From Diphasiastrum complanatum (taxonomy: Eukaryota; Streptophyta; Lycopodiopsida; Lycopodiales; Lycopodiaceae), in the NCBI GenBank assembly GCA_029204225.1, contig CM055101.1:32061683-32125682 (forward strand): a DNA stretch of 64,000 bases. The letters are read 5' to 3'. This document shows, one piece after another, positions 56,689 through 64,000 of the stretch. The notes beneath the pieces were generated by a model that did not search any database, was not told where the DNA came from, and worked only from the letters and a program-made list of their open reading frames with translations. Within the stretch, counting starts at the first letter, position 1, and each line of letters opens with the position of its first letter. Made by a program: the position numbers and the translations under genes.

Positions 56689-57190
56689 AGAATCTGTGGG
56701 GCGGATTTGCAGTTCAAGTACTCACACGTGAACGACAACGAAACGACTCAATGTTTGCAAAGGATGGATGGCTAGCCTGTTTCTTAGGTTAGTTTCATTT
56801 GCGACAACGCCCACCAGACGCAAGCAGGAAGTCAAAAGTTGGAAAGGGCCATTTCAGGGGAGATCTTCTATGGAGCAGTTGGTCTTCATTTTGGGACGGC
56901 CACCTTCGGAACTGAAACTCACTGAGCATGGGCGATATCCAGAATCTGTGCGGCGGATTTGCAGTTCAAGTACTCGCACGTGAACGACAACGAAATGACT
57001 CAATGTTTGCAAAGGATGGATGGCTAGCCTGTTTCTTGGGTTAGTTTCATTTGCGACAACGCCCACCAGACGCAAGCAGGAAGTCGAAAGTTGGAAAGGG
57101 TAATTTCAGGGGAGATCTTCTATAGCAGTTGGTCTTCATTTTGGGACGGCCACCTTCGGAACTGAAACTCACTGAGCATGGGTGATATCC
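56689..57190 (+). repeat. 252-bp tandem duplication inside A4
   Basis: Unit 1 (56689-56940) and unit 2 (56941-57190) both open agaatctgtg and end gatatcc. They differ at a handful of positions and a 2-bp gap. A2 has one copy (about 41209-41460), so the duplication arose within the A4 lineage. Confidence 0.85.
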
Positions 57191-57880
57191 AGTATCAGTT
57201 GGATTTTTCCTCAAAAGGGAAAAGACTAGGATCCTCTTCAGAGATTGGCAACAAGTTGGATCGAGCCATAATCCTAGCTGATGGGAAGCAAAGTATTGGA
57301 AAGGCTTTTTGTCCGAAGAACTCTACTCTAAAGTCCGATCAGCTGATTTATTAAGTGGAGGGAAACTATCACACACACCTCTCTCTTGGGGCAAATTTTG
57401 AATTAAAGTTGGTCAAAATGGGGGCAAATTCAAGGTGACCTAGCCATACTCACACGAGGAGATTGGCGAACTTTGGACCTAATAAGTCGACAAGTTTTTG
57501 TTGTGGAAAGGAAAGTTTGTTATAGGCTTTCTCTGGACCAGCAATGATGAGGAAACATATGAGTACGCTGGCTTGTGTTACGTGTAAGGCAGCTGATCAA
57601 TGAAGGAACTGTGAAAGTTGAGTCTTGCATGAGAGACTTGGTATTTCGAACGGACGCTAAGGGACAGTTCGCGTTGAGATCGGATTAGTGCAAACTCTGG
57701 GTGCATGTTTCTGATTCAAAGAGAGCTACTTGAAGCCAAGCTCGATGTACACTTCTTGTTTTGACTGTGAGACAACTAACCAGTGACGGAATTGTGAAAG
57801 TCAAGTTTTGCGCGACGGACATGGTGCTTCAAACAAACGCGAAGAGATAGTTCGGATGCGGATCAAACTGGTGCGACCCT

Positions 57881-58072
57881 TTGGCTTTCCACGAGGTCAA
57901 TGGTTACATTTGGGCTGATTCAAAGAGCTACTTCAAGCTAAGTGAGAGGTGCATTGCGGAGTACTCAATCTTTGCCTACCTTAAAGAGCCAAGATGGAAA
58001 AGTATCAAGATCAGGCTTGGACAAGGAGAGAAATCAAGGTGCAGAAGCAACAAGGCACGGAGTGGACCATAA
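57881..58072 (+). other. 63-codon open frame conserved among family A copies
   Basis: Identical in layout to 42148-42339, TTG start, no recognised domain. Confidence 0.35.
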
Positions 58073-58511
58073 AGTGGGCAATCAAACGATAAATCCTTCG
58101 GCTCAGGGAGCCTTGATACCTGTGCGGAACTGAACAAATCTGGAGCTCAGGGAGCTCAACACAAAGTGCATCAAGGACAAATCAGGAGCTCAAAGGAGTT
58201 CCAAAGTCGAAAGTCAGAAGCGACAGGGGCGAACATTTCAAAGAAAGGCCTCTGTCACCAGTTAATAAGGTTCTCGGGTTTTACAAAAGCGATATCAAAT
58301 CTACGCTTTTCCCAAACAAAGATATATTTTCAAGTTATGTAATTTTTGAGTACAAAGAGCTGAGCCTCCGACTTGTGGTGTGCCAGCTTCAATGTTAATA
58401 AAAAGTGGCCAGTAAATTGAGTATTGTGCCAAGTAGCTTAAATGTATAGTTATTTTAATTGGGAGACACCTTTACTTTAATCTGACATCTGATGAGGACA
58501 TCAGATTTTAT

Positions 58512-58525
58512 AAAGGTGGGGTGGA
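58512..58525 (+). other. Polypurine tract of A4
   Basis: aaaggtggggtgga directly before the 3' LTR, preceded at 58487-58506 by the perfect hairpin ATCTGATG/CATCAGAT with loop agga. Confidence 0.85.
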
Positions 58526-59770
58526 TGTTGTAAAGCTACCTTTACAAGCTTTACTTCCGGCGCCATCGGCGCCAGCTATGTCCCCGGCGCCAGCAGCGCC
58601 CCTGCTTCTCCCGGCGCCAACGGCGCCGGCGCCGCTCCCAGCGCCACTGTGACCAGAATCCAGCCGGCACCAAGTTCCTATGGCTGAAAATCTTTGATCG
58701 ATTCTAGCGAAGTCCAGAGAGCTCAGATCGATGTGCAATCACCTCACACGATCTAGGCATGATTAAAGGAAGCCTGGGGATCAATAAAATCTAGAGAGAG
58801 AAAATGACTTTCTAGAAAGAGAAAATCCTAGAGAGAGAAAAACGTGCTTTACCAGCTTGGGTAGAGTGCTTGGTATGAGGGGGGGTGCCGAATCACACCA
58901 ATACTATAGGGGAGTGCGGGTTGCGACTCAGGGCGAGCTCCAACCAAGTCTCAGCCTCCCTTGCTGGAATGTTGTCATGGCTCTCGCCTTGGCATGCTAG
59001 CGCCCCGGAGACTAGGGTCGGTTACACACTTGAAATGTAACCTTCTCAGATTTATCAATAAAGTGGGATTTTCCTCAAACTGACTCTGATTACCTTCTGG
59101 GTTTCAGTGTTCGGTAAAAGCGCCAGTGGTAAGGCCGCTTTCAAAATTTTTAATTTGGCACATAGCTGAGGGTCGTATCCCGGGACGCCAGCGGTATGCC
59201 GTCGGGACCATTCGGTCCGTGGCGCCAGCGGTATGCTGTCGGGACCATTTGGTCCAGGAACTGGTTGTTTCCATATCTGTCGCGGCTTGTGGTTCTGAGT
59301 GTTCCTTGCATGAACGTGAATGGGTTAAGCTCTTGGGGAACGGGCTCTAACCTGTCGGCTGAGTTGGATGGCTTGCTTGGGTGGATGTTACCTGTTTATG
59401 GCTGTCCAGTCTGGCGTGGCGCCAGGTTGGCTTCCAGCGCTCGTGACGAAGCTTTCAGTTGGTTAAGTCTGATGTAAGTCAGACCGCTTGCTTGGAATGG
59501 ATGTTACTCGTTTGTAACGAAGCTTCGAGTTGGTTAAGTTTGATGTATGTCGGGCGGCTTGCTTGGAGGGAAGTCACCCACATCGGGACCCCCGATCTGG
59601 CATGGCGCCAGGTTGGATCTCAATGTTGGTTTTTGGAACTTCAAGTTGGTTAAGTCTGATCGTTGTTGGCGAGTTGGCTGCTTGTATGTCAAGTGGGTTC
59701 GGATGGCAAGAGTTGAAGGCTGGGAAGCTAAGTCGTGGTTCCCGGCTCCCTTTGGGATGCCTGCGCTACA
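58526..59770 (+). repeat. Family A 3' LTR of A4
   Basis: Nearly identical to 54691-55935 and of equal length. Differences seen include gtgcc/gcgcc, attgg/atcgg, gctgctc/gcttctc, cccggcg/cccagcg, ggcgcca/ggcacca, atcggtt/atcgatt and gaaactt/gaagctt. Confidence 0.95.
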
Positions 59771-59775
59771 TCTAT

Positions 59776-60937
59776 GCACCGTGGAATGGAATTGTAGTTA
59801 TATTGTTTCCATTGATTTAAGATGTCGTACATTTGTGGTGAGGAAGTTAGGCTTTGCCATATATGAATGGTCATCTAGTTTTTAGCCACCATAGAGGATG
59901 GCTAGGCATGTGGCTTAATTTTAAGTGCCACACACTTTGGCTTATGTGGGTTCAGCCCTCTATAACCTTTTAATGGCCTTATGTTGCATTGTAAGCCTAT
60001 GACGTTTTCTTGATGGATGCTAAGATAAATAATCTAGTGGCAAGAAAATGTAGGGCACTTTTATATATTCATGATTTAACTCAGAATGCATTAGTTGCTT
60101 TATTTGAGAGAACGAATAACATCGTATTACAACTACCAATGATTGCACGAAGGAGCATCTTTTGAAGAGAATAATTTTTTGCAAAGCGAGAGAAGACAAG
60201 ACTTTTGCAAAGTTTAATTCTAGGCTAGGATTAACACTAAAATGTCAAGCAAACTCTTTAGTGTAGGGCAAGTACCATTAGGTTTTCCACCTTGGCATGC
60301 CTAGTGTGGTCTCCAATCACCATCCCTCATATCATAATGGCTTAAAAGATATTTTCAATCCAACTATATATAACACATATGACACTGGCAACGATATTTT
60401 TAGTGACCTTTACAAGTGGTTTGGGTGATTTTTTGAAATTACAGGCTCTCTAGGAAATCTTGCATGACCTTGATCACTCGTAAAGGTCACTAGAAGGACC
60501 ATTCTTGTATGTAAAGCTTGAGTGAAAATTTGATCTACACTTACAAAAGTAAACATAAGATGTCAATGTAAAAGAATTTAGAGCATAATCATTTTTAAAA
60601 ATTGATCTAATGAATTGGTCAATAGTTTTATCGACAATGAACTCTTTAATATTATATTATGGCTTTTTTGTGATTTGTTACACGAGTGAATTTTGTTGCC
60701 TCCATATAAAGGAATTATGTTTTAGTTCAAAAAGCAATAGCATTGAATAGTCAAGGAGAATAGCATTGAATGGTGTGAAGATTTGGATTCCTTGGAAATA
60801 ACAAGCCCCTAAGCAACAAGGGGCAAACTTGGTAGCATTCGTCTTTCAATTTAAAATATTATGTCAAAACAAAGTGCTATTGAAGAGGATTAATTATAGG
60901 TTAAATCCCCCGAACGGGGCAACTACCCTAGGGCAAG
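59776..60937. other. No recognisable gene
   Basis: AT-rich DNA between the two elements without a long open frame, RNA gene or transposon end. Confidence 0.4.
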
Positions 60938-61847
60938 TGTTGCGCCGGCGCCTCAAAGGGCGCTGGGACTTCAGCGGTTTCCCCAACACGCGCTTAAGTC
61001 TAACATTCATCCATCATGCACTTACGTAAAAGCCAACTCAGAAATGTAACAAGCTTAACCATTCAGACTTAAAAAAACTGGAATCCCAACCAACACGAAA
61101 GCCAACTCAGAATCCGTCCCCAAAAGGTAACCAAAGGCAAAGACAAGCCACACATGAAACCCAAGGCATAGTGGTCGCCAAATTGACCAATTGGCATAGC
61201 AGCAAGCCCCATGTTGATGACAGGGACCCTTAGGCGCCAGCGACGCAAAAAGGTTGTAGTAAGGGTCCTTCAACTTGGACCAGTCCCGGAGGCGAAACCG
61301 AAATGGTAATCATCCCCAAGGATCAACTTTATTAGATTTGGAAGAGGTTACATTCATACATAGACTGACCGGTCTCGGGGCCACCAACACGTGTTGGGCA
61401 TTGTGCCTGGCTCGTGCTGATAGAGGGAGCTGAGACCTGGCGACTGGATTCCTGGCGCTGGTTGAGCTGCCCAAGTTTCTGTCTGTCGGACTCCCCCTAT
61501 AGTTCTGCTGTGATTCGGCGCACCCCCTCTGTTCTGAAACATAGTGCTTTCTGGTAAAGCACGCTTTTTGGGACTTAGTTTTTATTTTGCTGATTAAGCC
61601 TGGCAGAATCAGTCTGGCTCCCAGACATGGGTCCCGGCAGCCGTCCCGGCAGCCGAATCAACTTGCTTTCCTGACTAGGCCATGACTCAAGCTCCAGAGC
61701 TAGCTCATGACTTGTGACTACTTGACTGGCTCACCACAGGTCCGAGGCTCAGTCCTTGACGTTCTAACTTGCTTTGGGACCTTAGAGAGTGTCACCCCTT
61801 TGAGTCTTACAGGGCACGCTGGGTGCACCCGAGTGAGCTTTACAACA
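60938..61847 (-). repeat. Family B 3' LTR of B3 (910 bp)
   Basis: The reverse complement opens TGTTGTAAAGCTCACTCGGG at 61847 and ends GGCGCCGGCGCAACA at 60938, full length compared with 12477-13384. It retains the GTGCTTT/AAAGCAC hairpin near 61543-61561. Confidence 0.92.
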
Positions 61848-62214
61848 TCCTCCCTTCGTTTGAGAAAGCTGATGTCCTCATCAAGGCCAAACTAGAACCT
61901 AAGACTCATGGCACAGGCTTAATTCACCGGCCAGACTTTAGTCACATATACAAGGGCACGGGCTTGATTCACCGGCCAAAGGAAACCAACTGTAAAGAGA
62001 AGTAATGATATTGTGTTTTGCACCCAACACAGGAAAAGTGTGGATCTAGTTCACTTACGTAAAACCTGTGTAAAGCTACTACACTTAGACATTAGACTGA
62101 AGCTCACTCCTCGATGAGAAATGCGGCTTACTTTATTAACATGAAAGAAAAAGGTACTTACGGCTCCCTTAAGCCTCAGATATGTCGTTTTCGTCGCACG
62201 TTCGAATGAGTCCC

Positions 62215-63228
62215 CTAGGACTCTAGATATTTCGTTTGGTCGTCCAGGTTGAGCTCCTTGAGCTTTGCATCGGCACTTAGATTCATCTCTGATGTAGAAA
62301 CTGCAGGCAATGTTGGCTCCATTTGATCTCGCGTCAGCTGGTTTGTCACTGTTGGATGTCCTTCGTTAAAGAAGTGAGCTTTCGCTTGGTCACACAAGGT
62401 GAGCTCCTTGAGCTCTGCATCGGCACTTGAATTCACCTTTGATGTAGAGACTATAGGCAATGTTGGCTCCATTTGTTCCCGTGTCAGCTGGTCTATCACT
62501 GTTGGCTGTCCTTCGTTAAAGAGGTGAATGAGATTGGGAGGAATGGTTGGCTCAGGTTCATTTATGTCATTCTTTTCTAGTTGGTCCTTTGGCACAGCTC
62601 TGACGACACAAGGTCTCCTGCCATTATATAATATCACAAGGTTAACCCCTTTTGCCAAGAAGGCCACCACATGTTCGTTAAACCAACTTAATCCCAAAAT
62701 AGCGTCGAAGGCATCCATCTTCAAGATTGTGAACGTTAGTCGATTCTTCCAGGCTCCCAGAGAGATTGGTAAGTTGGTTGCCAATCTACAAGTGGTCATT
62801 GTACCTTTCGCGGTCTCCACACAAATAGGAGTCACATTTTCTTCACATTGGATGTCCAATTCCCCTCTCAGTTTTTCTGACAAGTAGTTATGTGACGCCC
62901 CCAAGTCTACCATGAAGTAAATGATCTTGCCTTGAATACAGCCTTTCAGGTACAATAACTTGGATCCTCTCGCAGGAGTCGCCATAAGATGTTCACGATA
63001 CGCCACAAGTGCCCCTATCTGTTGTAAAGCATTCAGGTCAGACTCTGTCAAATCCATTTCTGGGTCCTCTTCGTCATCATGTTCACCATCTTCTTGATCA
63101 AATGCCTCTCTCTCCATCCTATCAAATCCTTCAATGGAAGCCATGATTTGCTTATTCAATGGTTTGGAGAATGACCTCCAAGAGTGACCTTGCTGATGAC
63201 AGTTGAAGCAACGCATGGAACTGCCCAC
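62215..63228 (-). pseudogene. Family B gag zinc knuckle and protease (B3)
   Basis: A 337-codon frame begins with a CCHC knuckle, CFNCHQQGHSWRSF, in which the last cysteine (position 20) is phenylalanine. An acidic linker (DQEDGEHDDEEDPEMD) leads to the protease. Its active-site triplet reads Asp108-Leu109-Gly110 (FMVDLGASHNYL) where the family has Asp-Ser-Gly; a single TCG to TTG change at a CpG would explain it. MDAFDAILGLSWFNEH follows. Residues 236-285 and 286-335 are two tandem 50-codon repeats (core NEGQPTVIDQLTREQMEPTL). The frame is open, but both the zinc knuckle and the protease are damaged. Confidence 0.88.
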
Positions 63229-63234
63229 TGTTGG

Positions 63235-64000
63235 TGTTGTGTCGGCGCCTCAAAGGGCGCTGGCACTTGAGCGGTTTCCCCAACACGCGCTTAAGTCTAA
63301 CATTCATCCATCATGCACTTACGTAAAAGCCAACTCAGAAACGTAACAAGCTTAACCATTCAGACTTAAGAAAACTGGAATCCCAACCAACCCGAAAGCC
63401 AACTCAGAATCCGTCCCCAAAAGGTAACCAAAGGCAAAGACAAGCCACACATGAAAACCCAAGGCATAGTGGTCGCCAAACTGACGGCAAGCCCCATGTC
63501 TATGATAGGGACCCTTAGACGCCAACGACGCAAAAAGGTTGTAGTAAGGGTCCTTCCACTTGGACCAGTCCCGGAGGTGAAATCGAAATGGTAATCATCC
63601 CCAAGGATCAACTTTATTAGATTTGGAAGAGGATACATTCATACATAGACTGACCGGTCTCGGGGCCACCAACACGTGCTGGACATTGTGTCTGGCTCCT
63701 GCTGGTAGAGGGAGCTGAGACCTGGCGACTGGATTCCTGGCGCTGGTTGAGCTACCCAAGTTTCTGTCTGCCGGACTCCCCCTATAGTTCTGCTGTGATT
63801 CGGCGCACCCCCTTTGGTTTGAAACATAGTGCTTTCTGGTAAAGCACGCTTTTTAGGACTTATTTTTTATTTTGCTGATTAAGCCTGGCAAGCCTGGCAG
63901 AATCAGTCTAGCTCCCGGACATGGGTCCAGGAAGCCGTCCCGACGGCCGAATCACCCTGCTTTCCTGACTAGGCCATGACTCGAGCTCCAGAGCTAGCTC
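63235..64000 (-). repeat. Family B 5' LTR of B3, cut by the window end
   Basis: The reverse complement ends GGCGCCGACACAACA at 63235. The match to the other LTRs continues to 64000; about 150 bp of its start lie outside the window. Confidence 0.9.

Larger units (their letters stand above)
54691..59770 (+). mobile_element. Complete family A non-autonomous LTR retrotransposon (copy A4, 5080 bp)
   Basis: Two 1245-bp LTRs (54691-55935 and 58526-59770), primer site, 2590-bp internal region, polypurine tract (58512-58525) and a perfect 5-bp target duplication make a structurally complete insertion. By eye the LTRs differ at about eight positions (about 0.6 percent), nearly all C/T or G/A changes at CpG sites, so the insertion is young. 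The internal region contains no gag, protease, RT or integrase. It has the hairpin leader shared with family B, a 252-bp tandem duplication not present in A2, a diverged 183-bp tandem pair and the conserved 63-codon frame. Movement would need proteins from an autonomous relative; family B is the obvious candidate. It landed beside a LINE tail. Confidence 0.95.
60938..64000 (-). mobile_element. Family B element, minus strand, internally deleted (copy B3, runs off the window)
   Basis: 3' LTR at 60938-61847, polypurine-tract complement (tcctccc, 61848-61854), 3' untranslated part matching 25590-25736, gag C-terminus plus protease at 62215-63228, and a 5' LTR from 63235 to beyond the window end. 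The 5' LTR joins the gag segment without primer site or leader, and RT through integrase are missing, so at least two deletions occurred. Confidence 0.88.

Overview
The window reads as plant nuclear DNA from a large, repeat-rich genome. I see one convincing intact host gene in 64 kb, a DELLA-type GRAS transcriptional regulator on the minus strand at 29661-31691. Nearly everything else is LTR retrotransposon sequence in various states of decay, plus MITE-like foldback elements, a tRNA-derived SINE fragment, a LINE tail and simple repeats. The DELLA protein keeps the gibberellin-receptor contact motifs (DELLA, LExLE, VHYNP) but its N-terminus is divergent from the flowering-plant form. With the very low gene density this suggests a vascular plant outside the angiosperms, most likely a fern or lycophyte. 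That is inference: no organelle, rRNA or marker gene is present to prove it.

Two related LTR families dominate. Family A (LTR about 1.2 kb, TGTTG...CTACA) occurs as a deleted minus-strand copy at 1317-5095, a plus-strand copy at 39239-43263 whose 3' LTR is cut by a family B LTR, and a complete copy at 54691-59770 with a perfect 5-bp target duplication (TCTAT). Family A has no gag or pol and is non-autonomous. Family B (LTR about 0.9 kb) carries pol: a copy with protease and RT at 12477-15665, a 5'-truncated copy with RT, RNase H, integrase and chromodomain at 22704-26218 (so a Ty3/gypsy chromovirus), a truncated LTR at 43264-44102, and a minus-strand copy at 60938-64000 with gag-protease between LTRs. 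A and B share the tRNA-iMet primer-binding site and about 600 bp of leader although most of their LTR sequence differs. B is therefore the plausible helper for A.

Other mobile remnants. Non-chromoviral Ty3/gypsy: gag-protease at 5096-7210, gag at 26482-27420, gag plus integrase zinc finger at 17640-18540, pol at 45735-48560 and RNase H-integrase at 50880-52215, all minus strand. Ty1/copia: RT at 20137-20510, gag with PBS and LTR at 21790-22703, integrase-RT at 37340-38950 (minus), and RT-RNase H at 49395-50292 (plus), with candidate LTRs at 19233, 34503, 36910 and 52400-53450. A LINE 3' end lies at 54380-54652. MITE-like elements lie at 15771-15931 and 45199-45578.

The most unusual structures are (i) a 157-bp run of seven consecutive short hairpins at 21481-21637, whose stems differ in sequence yet each stays self-complementary; (ii) five successive GTGCT/AGCAC hairpins in the leader shared by families A and B, with the same stem recurring in the family B LTR; (iii) three 84-bp repeats between a TATA box and an unidentified decayed reading frame at 9295-10497; and (iv) a 24-26 bp CTCGGTCGAG minisatellite seen on both sides of a block of transposons at 1-8200. 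All alignments were made by eye.
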